Shown here: one piece after another, positions 27,945 through 36,965 of the stretch
Numbering within the stretch: position 1 is the stretch's first letter
Layout: the number at the start of each line of letters is the position of its first letter
Translations under genes and position numbers: made by a program
The notes under the pieces: model-generated
The model's input: the letters and a program-made list of their open reading frames with translations, nothing else
Told to the model about the DNA's origin: nothing
The model's database searches: none
Assembly (NCBI RefSeq): GCF_026625845.1
Contig: NZ_CP113066.1
Coordinates: forward strand, 1,674,001 to 1,738,000
DNA: 64,000 nucleotides
Source: Agrococcus sp. SL85
GTDB taxonomy: Bacteria; Actinomycetota; Actinomycetes; Actinomycetales; Microbacteriaceae
Reading direction: 5' to 3'

Positions 27945-28777
27945 CGGAACGACGCCTCCACGACGCCCAGGTCCTGGAACTCCACCCGCACGCGGTCGCC
28001 CGGGTGCACCCACACGGGCCGGGTGAACGAGCCGGCGAGCACGAGGTCGCCCGCCTCGAGTCGATCGCCGTGCTGCGCGAGCTTGCCCGCGAGCCAGGCG
28101 ACCCCGTGCGCGGGGTGGCCGAGCACGCCGCCCGAGACGCCCGTCTCGATGACCTCGTCGTTCACCACGCACAGCGCGCCGATCCACGAGAGGTCGCGGT
28201 CGCGCGGGCCGATCTCGGCGTCGCCCACGACGACGGCGCCGAGGGCCGCGTTGTCGCTGATGGTGTCGACGATCGTGCGGCCGGCGAGCTCGATGTGGGA
28301 GTCGAGGATCTCGATGGCGGGCACGACGGCCTCGGTGGCCTCGAGCACGTCGTCGACCGTGAGCGCCGGCGCACCGGGCTGCGGGCCCTCGAGCGGCGCG
28401 CGCAGCACGAACGCCAGCTCGACCTCCACACGCACGTTCGACCAGCGGCCGTGCTCGAGCACCTCGCCCGAGCGGAGCACCTGGTCGTCGAGGATCACGC
28501 CGTAGTCGGGCTCGGTGATGCCCGTCGCCTCCTGCATCGCCCGCGAGGTGAGCCCGATCTTCCGGCCCACGACGCGGCGGCCGTCGGCGAGGCGGTGCTC
28601 GCGCCAGATCCGCTGGATCGCGTAGGAGTCCTCGATCGTCGCGTCCGGGTAGCGGGTCGAGATGCGCTCGATCGTCGTACGGGCGCGGGTCGCCTCGGCG
28701 AGCTCCGCGGCGATCGCGCCCACCGCCTCGTCCGAGAGCCCGCGGCCGGGCCGCAGATGGCGCGGCGCCTCGGTCAC
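27941..28777 (-). CDS. 2-oxo-hepta-4-ene-dioate hydratase type (HpaH/MhpD family)
   Basis: 278 residues. The family hydrates 2-hydroxy-dienoates formed after extradiol ring cleavage. Visible motifs are VGRKIGLTSRAMQ, PDYGVILDDQVLR, VEVELAFVL (metal-binding Glu residues), IEILDSHIEL, DNAALGAVVVGD and GHPAHGVAWLAGKL. The GTG start overlaps the dioxygenase stop in GTGA. HpaH is the best fit because HpaD-, HpaE- and HpaI-like genes surround it; MhpD or XylJ are related alternatives. Confidence 0.87.
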   Translation of the reverse strand: MTEAPRHLRPGRGLSDEAVGAIAAELAEATRARTTIERISTRYPDATIEDSYAIQRIWREHRLADGRRVVGRKIGLTSRAMQEATGITEPDYGVILDDQVLRSGEVLEHGRWSNVRVEVELAFVLRAPLEGPQPGAPALTVDDVLEATEAVVPAIEILDSHIELAGRTIVDTISDNAALGAVVVGDAEIGPRDRDLSWIGALCVVNDEVIETGVSGGVLGHPAHGVAWLAGKLAQHGDRLEAGDLVLAGSFTRPVWVHPGDRVRVEFQDLGVVEASFR

Positions 28778-29895
28778 AGCTGGTTCCCGAGCTTGAAGCC
28801 CTTCGCGGCCTCGCCGCGGTAGGTGCCGTCCTCGTCGCCGGCGCGCGTGTACGAGAAGCCGTCGGCGCCGATCGTCACCGCCATCTCGGAGGAATCGGTG
28901 CGGGCCACGGTCTCGACGACGTTCCCGTCGAGGTCGAGCACGGGGGAGGCCTCCGTGTACCAGGAGGGCACGACGGGGTTGCCCCACCAGTCGCGGCGCT
29001 GGTTGTCGTGCACGTCCCACGTGATGACGGGGTTGTCGGGATCGCCCGTCCAGTAGTCCTGCGTGTAGATCTCGACGCGGTGGCCGTCCGGGTCGGTGAT
29101 GTAGAGGTAGAAGGCGTTCGAGACGCCGTGGCGCCCCGGCCCGCGCTCGATGTGGTCGCTCATGCGGAGCGCCCCGAGCTTGTCGCAGATCTGGATGATG
29201 TTGTGCTTCTCGTGCGTCGAGAACGCCACGTGGTGCATCCGCGGCCCGTCGCCGCCGGTGAGCGCCGTGTCGTGCACGGTGCCCTTGCGGTGCATCCAGG
29301 CGGCGTAGGTGACGCCCTGGTCGTCCTTGATGTCCTCCGTCACCCGGAAGCCGAGGCTCTCGAGGTAGGCGCGGCCGCGCGGCACGTCGGGCGTGACCTG
29401 GTTGAAGTGGTCGAGGCGCACGAGCTCGCCCGCCGAGTACAGGTCGTAGCGCATGTGGAGGCGCTCGACGTGCTCCACCTCGTGGAAGAACTCGTAGGGG
29501 AAGCCCAGCGGATCCTCCACGCGCACGCTGTCGCCGAGGCCCCTGACGAAGCCGTCCCGGCGGCGCTCGGTGCGGCAGCCGAGCTCCTGGAACCACGCCT
29601 CGGCGCGGTCGACGTCCTCCGGGGTGCGCACGCGGTACGAGAAGGCTGCGACCGCGGCGACCGGGCCCTTGCGCAGGATCAGGTTGTGGTGGATGAACTC
29701 CTCGAACGAGCGCAGGTAGATGACCTCGTCGTCCTCCTCGGTGACGTGGAGGCCCAGCACGTCGACGTAGAACGCGCGGCTGGCCGCGAGGTCGGTGACG
29801 ACGAGCTCCATCGAGGCGCAGCGAACGATGTCGGGCGCGGGGAGCGTCGGGGTGGGGATCGGGTTCGTGTTGGCCGGGTCGGGCGTGGTGGTCAT
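28774..29895 (-). CDS. hpaD: 3,4-dihydroxyphenylacetate 2,3-dioxygenase
   Basis: 373-residue extradiol dioxygenase of the vicinal oxygen chelate fold, resembling the Arthrobacter and Brevibacterium homoprotocatechuate enzymes in length and sequence. The metal facial triad is readable: His in LDHFNQVTPD, His in RMHHVAFSTHEKHN, Glu in HRVEIYTQDYWTGDPDN. The metal may be Fe(II) or Mn(II), which sequence does not settle. The start at 29895 was chosen over an ATG 15 nt upstream because GAGGAG lies about 7 nt before it. The gene is central to the cluster: it opens the ring to 5-carboxymethyl-2-hydroxymuconate semialdehyde, the HpaE substrate. Confidence 0.93.
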   Translation of the reverse strand: MTTTPDPANTNPIPTPTLPAPDIVRCASMELVVTDLAASRAFYVDVLGLHVTEEDDEVIYLRSFEEFIHHNLILRKGPVAAVAAFSYRVRTPEDVDRAEAWFQELGCRTERRRDGFVRGLGDSVRVEDPLGFPYEFFHEVEHVERLHMRYDLYSAGELVRLDHFNQVTPDVPRGRAYLESLGFRVTEDIKDDQGVTYAAWMHRKGTVHDTALTGGDGPRMHHVAFSTHEKHNIIQICDKLGALRMSDHIERGPGRHGVSNAFYLYITDPDGHRVEIYTQDYWTGDPDNPVITWDVHDNQRRDWWGNPVVPSWYTEASPVLDLDGNVVETVARTDSSEMAVTIGADGFSYTRAGDEDGTYRGEAAKGFKLGNQL

Positions 29896-29970
29896 GTCGC
29901 GGCTCCTCATCGAGTGCGTGCGGGGTCGAGTGCGTGCGGGGTCGAGCGCGTGCGGTCGGGTGGGGCGGCG

Positions 29971-31461
29971 TCAGCGCGCGCCGAAGCGGGCGGTGTGGAC
30001 GTCGCCGAGGGTGATGTGCACGGCCTGCTGGTCGCTGTAGAAGTCGAGCGAGCGGTAGCCGCCCTCGTGGCCGAGGCCCGAGGCCTTCACGCCGCCGAAG
30101 GGGCTGCGGAGGTCGCGCACGTTGTGGCTGTTGAGCCACACCATGCCCGCCTCGACGGCCTGCGCGAAGGTGTGGGCGCGCACGAGGTCCGTGGTCCAGA
30201 GGTAGGCGGCGAGGCCGTACCTGACGCCGTTCGCGAGCTCGAGCGCCTCCTCGTCGGAGTCGAAGGGCGTGATCGCGACGACGGGGCCGAAGATCTCCTC
30301 CTGGAAGATCCGCGCGTCCGGGGCGACGTCGGCGAAGACCGTGGGCGCGACGAAGTTGCCCTCGGGGAAGCCCTCCGGGCGGCCGCCGCCAGCGAGCAGT
30401 CGGCCCTCCGACTTGCCGATCTCGACGTACGCCATGACCTTCTCGAAGTGCTCGGGGTGCACGAGCGCGCCGACCTCGGTCGCGGGGTCGGCCGGGTCGC
30501 CGACGACGATGCGCCGCGCCCGCGCCGCGTAGCGCTCGAGGAACTCCTCGTAGATCGGGCGCTCCACGAGGATGCGGCTGCCCGCGGTGCAGCGCTCGCC
30601 GTTCAGCGAGAAGACGCCGAAGAGGGTGGAGTCGATGGCCGCGTCGAGGTCGGCGTCGGCGAAGACGACGGCGGGGCTCTTGCCGCCGAGCTCCATCGAC
30701 ATCGCCTTGAGGTGCGGGGCGCAGTTGGCGAAGATCAGCTGGCCCGTGCGGCTCTCGCCCGTGAACGAGATGAGGGGCACGCCCGGGTGCTTGACGAGCG
30801 CGTCGCCGGCCTCCTCGCCGATGCCGTTGACGAGGTTGAAGACGCCCTGCGGCAGCTCGGCCTCCTCGAAGATGCCGGCCCAGAGCGACGCCGAGAGCGG
30901 CGTGAACTCGGCGGGCTTCAGCACGACGGTGCAGCCGGAGGCGAGCGCGGGCGCCAGCTTCCACGACTCGAGCATGAAGGGGGTGTTCCAGGGCGTGATG
31001 AGGCCCGCGACGCCCTTGGGCTTGCGGTTCACGTAGTTCATCTGGCTGCCCGGCACCTTGTAGGTGTCGTCGCGCTGGGCGACGATCAGGTCGGCGAAGA
31101 AGCGGAAGTTCTCGGCCGCGCGCTGCGCCTGGCCCTTCGCCTGCGTGATCGGGAGCCCCGAGTCGAACGACTCGAAGGCGGCGAGCTCGGCGTCGCGCGA
31201 CTCGACGATGTCGGCGATGCGGTGCAGGATGCGTGCGCGCTGGCGCGGCTTCATGCTGGGCCACGGGCCGTCCTGGAAGGCGCGGGTGGCGGCGGCGACG
31301 GCCGCGTCGACGTCGGCGGCCTTGCCGCGCGCCGCGGTCGTGTAGACCTCGTTGCCCACGGGCTCGAGCACGTCGAAGCGATCGCCGTCGATCGAGTCGA
31401 CGAAGCGGCCGTCGATGTAGTGCTGGATGTGGTCGGGCAGGCCTGCGGGACGGGTCGTCAT
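29971..31461 (-). CDS. hpaE: 5-carboxymethyl-2-hydroxymuconate semialdehyde dehydrogenase
   Basis: 496-residue NAD-dependent aldehyde dehydrogenase oxidising the ring-cleavage product of HpaD. The catalytic Glu lies in MELGGKSPAVVF and the nucleophilic Cys in NGERCTAGSR. ITPWNTPFMLESWKLAPAL and SFTGESRTGQ form the NAD site, and PFGGVKASGLGHEGG is near the C-terminus. The ATG is preceded by AGGAGACCCG and overlaps the GntR stop, so regulator and enzymes are co-transcribed. Assignment within the ALDH superfamily rests on sequence plus the adjacent hpaD and hpaH. Confidence 0.9.
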   Translation of the reverse strand: MTTRPAGLPDHIQHYIDGRFVDSIDGDRFDVLEPVGNEVYTTAARGKAADVDAAVAAATRAFQDGPWPSMKPRQRARILHRIADIVESRDAELAAFESFDSGLPITQAKGQAQRAAENFRFFADLIVAQRDDTYKVPGSQMNYVNRKPKGVAGLITPWNTPFMLESWKLAPALASGCTVVLKPAEFTPLSASLWAGIFEEAELPQGVFNLVNGIGEEAGDALVKHPGVPLISFTGESRTGQLIFANCAPHLKAMSMELGGKSPAVVFADADLDAAIDSTLFGVFSLNGERCTAGSRILVERPIYEEFLERYAARARRIVVGDPADPATEVGALVHPEHFEKVMAYVEIGKSEGRLLAGGGRPEGFPEGNFVAPTVFADVAPDARIFQEEIFGPVVAITPFDSDEEALELANGVRYGLAAYLWTTDLVRAHTFAQAVEAGMVWLNSHNVRDLRSPFGGVKASGLGHEGGYRSLDFYSDQQAVHITLGDVHTARFGAR

Positions 31462-32147
31462 CGGGTCTCCTGTCGGGGTGCGGCGGCATCGTGGGGCGCG
31501 CGGCGGAGGTAGGCGTTGGGGGTCGCGAGGCGGTGGGCGCGCACGGCGAGCTCGATCTCGAGCGGCGCGGCGCCGGCCTCGACGAGGTCGAGGATGCGGT
31601 CGTGCTCGTCGACCGACTCCGCGGCGCGGGCGGGCACGAACGAGAAGGTCGAGGCGCGCAGGCGCGAGAGCCTGCGCCAGCCGCGGTCGACGAGGTCGCG
31701 CAGGTGCGCGTTGGGGCACGGGTCGGTGAGCGTGCGGTGCAGCAGCTCGTTCGTGCGCGTGAACGCGACGGGGTCGAGGTCGTCGAGCATGCCGCGCAGC
31801 TGCGCGTTGAGCTCGCGGGCGCGGGCGACGGCGGCGGCCGTCACGAAGGGCACGGCGACGTGGGCGGCGGCGCCCTCCACGTACGAGAGCGTCTCCATCG
31901 TGTCCCAGTACTCGTGCTCGTCGATCTCGGCGACGCGGGCGCCGACGTTGCGCTCGAAGGTGACGAGGCCCTCCGCCTCGAGCCGGCGGATCGCCTCGCG
32001 CACGGGCACGACGCTCATGCCGAGCTCGCTGCCGATCGCGTCGAGCACGAGGCGCTGGCCGGGCGGGTAGGTGCCGTCGACGATGCGGTCGTGCACGACG
32101 CGGAAGGCGAGCTGCGACTTGCTCAGCTGCGTCGCCTCGGCGGTCAT
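31458..32147 (-). CDS. GntR family regulator (FCD type) of the homoprotocatechuate operon
   Basis: 229 residues. The winged-helix domain is at about 8–75 (DGTYPPGQRLVLDAIGSELG, SVVPVREAIRRLEAEGLV, NVGARVAEI). A helical FCD-like ligand domain follows, with metal-binding-type histidines (FTRTNELLHRTL and DEHDRILDLVEAG). It lies second in the operon it most likely controls, with ATGA overlaps on both sides. The upstream divergent region has two ATCGTATACG(A/T)T palindromes, the shape of FCD-GntR operators, each placed over a −10 box, so it should repress both the hpa operon and the MHS carrier until a pathway intermediate binds. Confidence 0.87.
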   Translation of the reverse strand: MTAEATQLSKSQLAFRVVHDRIVDGTYPPGQRLVLDAIGSELGMSVVPVREAIRRLEAEGLVTFERNVGARVAEIDEHEYWDTMETLSYVEGAAAHVAVPFVTAAAVARARELNAQLRGMLDDLDPVAFTRTNELLHRTLTDPCPNAHLRDLVDRGWRRLSRLRASTFSFVPARAAESVDEHDRILDLVEAGAAPLEIELAVRAHRLATPNAYLRRAPHDAAAPRQETR

Positions 32148-33679
32148 GCGCCGGCCTCGGAGGCGGCCTCGGCCTCGAAGCGCGCCCGCCACGCGGCGTC
32201 CATCGGGAACAGCCCGTCGACGGGGTGGCCCTCCTCGACCATGCGCGCGATGAAGGACTCCTCGGCCTCCTGCCGCTCGGCCTCGTCGGCGAGCTCCTGG
32301 GCGATGCCGGGCGGGATGACGAGCAGGCCGTCGCCGTCGCCGACCACGATGTCGCCCGGCTGCACCGTGGTGCCGCCGCACGCGACGGTCTCGTCGACGC
32401 TCCACGGCACGTGGAGGCGGCCGAGCACCGCGGGGTGGCCGCCGGCGTGCCACGTGGGGATGCCGATCTCGGTCACGACGTCGAGGTCGCGCACGCCGCC
32501 GTCGGTGATGAGGCCCGCGGCGCCGAGGTGGCGGGCGCGGAGCGCGAGGATGTCGCCGAGCGTGCCCGAGCGCGTCTCGCCGCGCGCCTCGATGACGACG
32601 ACGTCGCCCTCGCGCAGCGAGTCGAAGAGGCGCTTCTGCGCGTTGTAGCCGCCGCCGTGGCTGCGGAAGAGGTCCTCGCGGTTCGGCACGTAGCGCAGGG
32701 TGCGGGCCGTGCCGACGAGGCGCGCGCCGGGCCGCGTGGGGCGGAGGCCGTCGATCGAGACGTTGTCCATCCCGCGCTTGCGCAGCAGCGACGACAGGGT
32801 CGCGAGCGCGACGGTCGAGAGCTGCTCGCGCAGCCGCGGCGTGAGCACGGGCTCGGCGGCGGGCTGGAACTCGGCGATCGGGCGCCCGGAGGCGTCTGCC
32901 CACTGCTCGGGGGTCGCCTTCGGCTGGGCGCTGCGCGGCGGCAGCACGTGCTCGCCGACGCGCACGGTCGTGGCGAGGCGGCCGGTGCTGACGCGCTCGC
33001 CGTCGAGCGTCGTGGCCGCGACCTCGACCTCGACCGTCTGGCCGGGCAGGAACGTGGAGGCGCCCGCGGGCGTGCCGGTGAGGATGACGTCGCCGGGGGA
33101 GAGGGTGAGGGTCTGCGAGAGGTCGGCGACGATCTCGGCCAGCGAGAACAGCAGGGTGCCGGTCTCGTCGGCCTGCACGAGCTCGCCGTCGAGCCACGTG
33201 CGCAGCTCGATCGCGGCGGGGTCGAGGCGTGCGGCGTCGAGGAGCGTCGGCCCGATCGGCGTGGCGCCGTCGCCGCCCTTCGAGCGCACGTTGGCGCCCT
33301 TGTCGGCCCAGCGGAGGTCGAAGACGCCGAGGTCGTTCGCGGCGGTCACGGCGGCGACGTGCGACCAGGCCTCGGCGGGGGAGACGCGGTGCGCCTCGCG
33401 GCCGATGACGAGCGCGAGCTCGCCCTCGAAGCCGAAGATCTGCGTGCCCGCGGGGACGACCCAGTCGCCGCCCGTCGAGAGGGAGGAGGCGGGCTTCAGG
33501 AAGTAGCCGGGGGCCTCGGGGGTGCGGCCCTTCTGGGCGGCGCGGGCGGCGTAGGAGATGTGCATCGCGGCCACGGTGCCGGGCTTCGCGCCCAGCAGCT
33601 GCCAGGCGGCGCGGGCGGCGGCGGGGCCGCCGTCGGGGAAGGCGGCGCCGGTGGCGTCCCGGTGCGTCGATGCATCCAT
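32144..33679 (-). CDS. FAH-domain isomerase/decarboxylase fused to an RraA-like domain
   Basis: 511-residue fusion. Residues about 30–250 are a FAH/HpaG-type domain (FGFEGELALVIGREA, VTAANDLGVFDLRWADKG, VILTGTPAGAS). Residues about 285–485 are an RraA/HMG-aldolase-like domain (GTARTLRYVPN, VIEARGETRSGTLGDILALRA, AAGLITDGGVRDLD, VQPGDIVVGDGDGLLVIP). HpaG decarboxylates and isomerises the homoprotocatechuate ring-cleavage acid. The RraA-like part could add an oxaloacetate-decarboxylase or aldolase activity, or may be structural. The ATG is about 9 nt from a −10 box, implying a leaderless mRNA. It is the first gene of the operon. No separate hpaF isomerase is seen, so this protein may cover that step. 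Confidence 0.85.
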   Translation of the reverse strand: MDASTHRDATGAAFPDGGPAAARAAWQLLGAKPGTVAAMHISYAARAAQKGRTPEAPGYFLKPASSLSTGGDWVVPAGTQIFGFEGELALVIGREAHRVSPAEAWSHVAAVTAANDLGVFDLRWADKGANVRSKGGDGATPIGPTLLDAARLDPAAIELRTWLDGELVQADETGTLLFSLAEIVADLSQTLTLSPGDVILTGTPAGASTFLPGQTVEVEVAATTLDGERVSTGRLATTVRVGEHVLPPRSAQPKATPEQWADASGRPIAEFQPAAEPVLTPRLREQLSTVALATLSSLLRKRGMDNVSIDGLRPTRPGARLVGTARTLRYVPNREDLFRSHGGGYNAQKRLFDSLREGDVVVIEARGETRSGTLGDILALRARHLGAAGLITDGGVRDLDVVTEIGIPTWHAGGHPAVLGRLHVPWSVDETVACGGTTVQPGDIVVGDGDGLLVIPPGIAQELADEAERQEAEESFIARMVEEGHPVDGLFPMDAAWRARFEAEAASEAGA

Positions 33680-33685
33680 GCGGGC

Positions 33686-33716
33686 ATCGTATACGATCTG
33701 TCGACCAGCCTGTCAA
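33686..33716 (-). promoter_or_regulatory. Promoter of the hpa operon with overlapping GntR operator
   Basis: Minus-strand −35 TTGACA (33716–33711), a 17-nt spacer, and −10 TATACG (33693–33688). The −10 lies inside the perfect 12-bp palindrome ATCGTATACGAT (33686–33697), so a bound GntR protein would block RNA polymerase. Confidence 0.75.
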
Positions 33717-33763
33717 GCGGCGGTCGCGGCCTCGGGCCGGACGAGCCGGGCGCATCCGCCGGG

Positions 33764-33793
33764 TTGACGGCGCTCGCAAGGATCGTATACGTT
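33764..33793 (+). promoter_or_regulatory. Promoter of the MHS carrier with overlapping GntR operator
   Basis: Plus-strand −35 TTGACG (33764–33769), a 16-nt spacer, and −10 TATACG (33786–33791). The −10 lies inside ATCGTATACGTT (33782–33793), which differs by one base from the operator over the hpa promoter, indicating joint control of both divergent units. Confidence 0.72.
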
Positions 33794-33845
33794 CCAGCAC
33801 ATCCGGTCCCGAGCCGGACCCCCAGCATCTGACGAAGGAGTCAGC

Positions 33846-35239
33846 GTGTCCGCAACGACGCATCCGCACAGCAGCCCCCACTCCACGCCGGCCGAGCGAC
33901 GGAAGGTCGTGGCCGCCACGATCATCGGCACCACCATCGAGTGGTACGACTTCTTCATCTACGCGCTCGCGGCGTCGACGGTCTTCCAGATCCTCTTCTT
34001 CGCCCCCGCGGGCGACGTCAGCCTGCTGCTCTCGCTGCTGACGATCGGCCTGTCGTTCCTCTTCCGCCCGCTCGGCGCCTTCCTCGCCGGCCACTTCGGC
34101 GACAAGATCGGCCGCCGCCCGATGCTCGTCATCACGCTGCTCGGCATGGGCCTCGCCACGACCCTCATCGGTCTCCTGCCCACCTACGAGAACGCCGGCT
34201 GGTTCGCCGTCGTCGCGCTCGTGACGCTCCGCATCGTGCAGGGCCTCTCGGCCGGCGGCGAGTGGGGCGGCGCAGCGCTCATGGCCGTCGAGCACGCGCC
34301 CGCCGCGCGCCGCGGCCTCTTCGGCTCGGCCCCGCAGGCCTGGGCGTGCCGCTCGGCCTCATCCTCGCCTCGGCGATGCTCGCGCTCATGCGCGCCGTCG
34401 CCCCCGGCGACGCCTTCCTCGAGTGGGGCTGGCGCATCCCCTTCCTCGTCTCGGTCGTGCTCATCGTCGTCGGCTTCGTCGTGCGCCGCACCGTGCAGGA
34501 GTCGCCGGTCTTCGAGGAGATCGCGGAGGCCAAGGCCGAGCAGACCGCCCCGGTCAAGAACGTCTTCAAGGTCTACGGCGGCCTCGTCGTGCTCGCCGCC
34601 CTCACCTTCGCCGCGAACAACGGCATCGGCTACATGACGACGGGCGGCTTCATCCAGGGCATGGCCTCGCGCCCCACCGACCAGGGCGGGCTCGGCTACG
34701 ACCCCGTGCAGGTGCAGCTCGCGGTGCTCGGCGCCTCGGTCGTGTGGTTCGCGTCGACGCTGTTCGCGGGCTGGCTGAGCGACCGCATCGGCCGCAAGCG
34801 CACCTTCCTCATCTCGTGGGTGATCCTCGGCATCTCGGTCTTCCCGCTGTTCCCGCTCGTGCAGTCGGGCGTCGGCGGCGTGTTCCTCGGCTGCGCCCTG
34901 CTCGCGCTCGGCCTCGGCTTCTCCTACGGCCCGCAGTCGGCCTGGTACGCCGAGACCTTCCCGGCCTCGGTGCGGTTCTCGGGCGTCTCGATCGCCTACG
35001 CGATCGGCGCCATCGTGGGCGGCGCGTTCGCCCCGACGATCGCGCAGGCGCTGCTGCAGTCCTTCGGCACGACCTGGGCCGTCGTCGCCTACCTCTTCGG
35101 CCTCGTGCTCATCTCGCTCGTCGCGACGCTGCTGCTGCGCGAGCGCAAGGAGATCCCGCTCGACATCGAGTTCGAGCGCTCCGGCAAGTGGGCCGACTAC
35201 GTGCCCGGACGCACCGAGGAGCCCGTCGGCACCCGCTGA
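33846..35239 (+). pseudogene. MHS-family MFS carrier (aromatic acid/metabolite:H+ symporter) with a 2-nt AGCT insertion
   Basis: Twelve-helix carrier of the metabolite:proton symporter group. TTIEWYDFFIYALAAS opens helix 1, GHFGDKIGRRPMLV is loop 2–3, GLSAGGEWGGAALMAVEHAP spans helix 4–5, and SDRIGRKRTFL is the second-half loop. The frame breaks at AGGCCT (34336–34341). Removing the central GC gives APQLGVPLGLILAS and 463 residues in all. GTG 33846 has AAGGAG 5 nt upstream. Shared GntR operators tie it to the hpa operon, so it probably imports an arylacetate or related acid. Confidence 0.85.
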
Positions 35240-35247
35240 CCTCGCTC

Positions 35248-35290
35248 CACGACGAGGGGCCCGGTGCGCTGCGCCGGGCCCCTCGTCGTG
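35248..35290 (+). terminator. Hairpin terminator after the MHS carrier
   Basis: 20-nt arms (35248–35267 and 35271–35290) with one G·T pair and a GCT loop, built on CACGACGAGGGGCCCGG. The arm resembles that of the terminator at 36797. Confidence 0.8.
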
Positions 35291-35386
35291 CGCGCGTCGG
35301 CAAGCGGCGTGCGCCCCTCGCGTGGCCCGGCCGCCGCCGTCGGCGGAGGATGAGCGCGTCCCCCTTCGATGGAGAGCGAGGAACCC

Positions 35387-36791
35387 ATGGAGACCTACGA
35401 GTCCCTGCTCGGCGCGGTCGGCGCCGACGACGGCATCCCGGTGATCGATCCGGCGACGGGCGAGGTCTTCGCCCACGCGCCCGCCTCGACCCCGGAGGAC
35501 CTGGAGCGCGCGATCGCCGCGGCCCGCGGCGCGCAGCCCGCATGGGCGGCGCTGTCCGACGGCGAGCGCCGCGCCGCGCTCACGGCTGCGGCGGACGAGG
35601 TGGAGGCCAGCGCCGAGGCGCTCGCGCAGGCTCATCGCGCGCGAGCAGGGCAAGCCGCTCAGCGGCCCCGGCGCCCGCTTCGAGGCAGGCGCGGTCGTCG
35701 CCTGGCTGCGCGCCACGATCGCCACGGAGCTCGCGCCGGAGGTCGTCGTCGACGACGGCCAGGCGAAGGCCACCGTCTACTACCGGCCCATCGGCCTCGT
35801 CGGCGCCATCGGCCCCTGGAACTGGCCCGCGATGATCGCCACCTGGCAGTTCGCGCCGGCCCTCCGCATGGGCAACGCCGTGGTCATGAAGCCCAGCGAG
35901 CACACGCCGCTCAGCGTGCTCGCCACGGCGCTGCTCGTGAACCGCCACCTGCCCGAGGGGCTCCTCACGGTGCTCGCGGGCGATCGCGACCTCGGCTCGG
36001 CGCTCACCGCGCACCCCGCCTTCGGCAAGATCATGTTCACCGGCTCCGCCCGCACCGGCCAGGCGATCATGCGCGCCTCCGCCGACAACCTCACGCGCCT
36101 CACGCTCGAGCTCGGCGGCAACGACCCCGGCATCGTGCTGCCCGACGTCGACGCGAAGGCGATCGCCGAGGGCCTCTTCTGGGGCGCCTTCATCAACACG
36201 GGCCAGACCTGCGCGGCGCTGAAGCGCCTCTACGTGCACGAGGACGTCTACGACGACGTCGTGCGCGAGCTCGTCGCCGTCGCGGGAGCGATGCCGATGG
36301 GCTCCGGCACCGACGAGGCCAACGTGCTCGGTCCGCTCACGACCGAGCAGCAGTTCGGCATCGTCGACCGCCTCGTCGAGGAGGCCAGGGCCGCGGGCGG
36401 GCGCGTGCTGCTCGGCGGCGACCCCGACCGCGACGCGAAGGGCTGGTTCTACCCGGCGACGCTCGTGGACGGGCTCGCGGACGACGCGGGCCTCGTGGCC
36501 GAGGAGCAGTTCGGGCCGGCGCTGCCGATCCTGCGCTTCTCCGACGTCGACGACGCGATCGAGCGGGCCAACCGCGGCGACGCAGGGCTCGGCGCGAGCG
36601 TGTGGTCGTCGGATCCGGCCAGGGCCCGCGAGGTCGCCGCGCGCATCCAGGCGGGGTCCGTGTGGATCAACTCGCACGGCACGATCCACCCGATGGCGCC
36701 GTTCGGCGGCGTGAAGGGCTCGGGCTTCGGCCTCGAGTTCGGAGTGGAGGGCCTGAAGGCCGTGGCGGTGCCGCAGGTGATCCACGGCTGA
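35387..36791 (+). pseudogene. Aldehyde dehydrogenase with one AGCT insertion
   Basis: NAD(P)-dependent aldehyde dehydrogenase, 467 residues when repaired. Substrate and cofactor motifs include IGPWNWPAMIATWQFAPAL, FTGSARTGQAIM, the catalytic Glu in LELGGNDPGIVL, Cys in NTGQTCAALKRLYV, and PFGGVKGSGFGLEFG. The frame breaks at AGGCT (35628–35632). Removing one G gives EALAQLIAREQGKPL, the expected family sequence. The ATG at 35387 fits the AGCGAGGAA ribosome-binding site better than the in-frame ATG at 35369. Next to the amine oxidase it probably oxidises the arylacetaldehyde released there, as FeaB does. Succinate semialdehyde from the HpaI reaction is another possible substrate. Confidence 0.85.
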
Positions 36792-36796
36792 TCGCT

Positions 36797-36839
36797 GACG
36801 ACGAGGGGCCCCGCGCGCTGCGCGGGGCCCCTCGTCGTC
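36797..36839. terminator. Long perfect hairpin between aldehyde dehydrogenase and repeat element
   Basis: 20-bp perfect arms (36797–36816 and 36820–36839) and a GCT loop. It begins 6 nt after the aldehyde dehydrogenase stop and could serve both converging transcripts. Confidence 0.85.
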
Positions 36840-36847
36840 GCTCCGTC

Positions 36848-36945
36848 GGTCGAGGAGCGCGCGGCGCAGCCGCGCGCGTCACGAGACCCGGATCGGGGAC
36901 GGGGTCTCGTGACGGCAGCGCCCTGCGGGCGCGGCCTCCTCGACC
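36848..36945. repeat. 98-bp palindromic intergenic repeat, copy 1
   Basis: The left arm begins GGTCGAGGAGCGCGCGGCGC and ends in GTCACGAGACCC; the right arm begins GGGTCTCGTGACGGC and ends GCGGCCTCCTCGACC. The whole is an imperfect inverted repeat of 98 bp. A copy of exactly the same length lies at 41803, and half-copies lie at 58468 and 58505. It resembles a REP- or MITE-like family scattered between genes. Confidence 0.7.
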
Positions 36946-36965
36946 AGCAGGTGAGGGGAGCGGCG

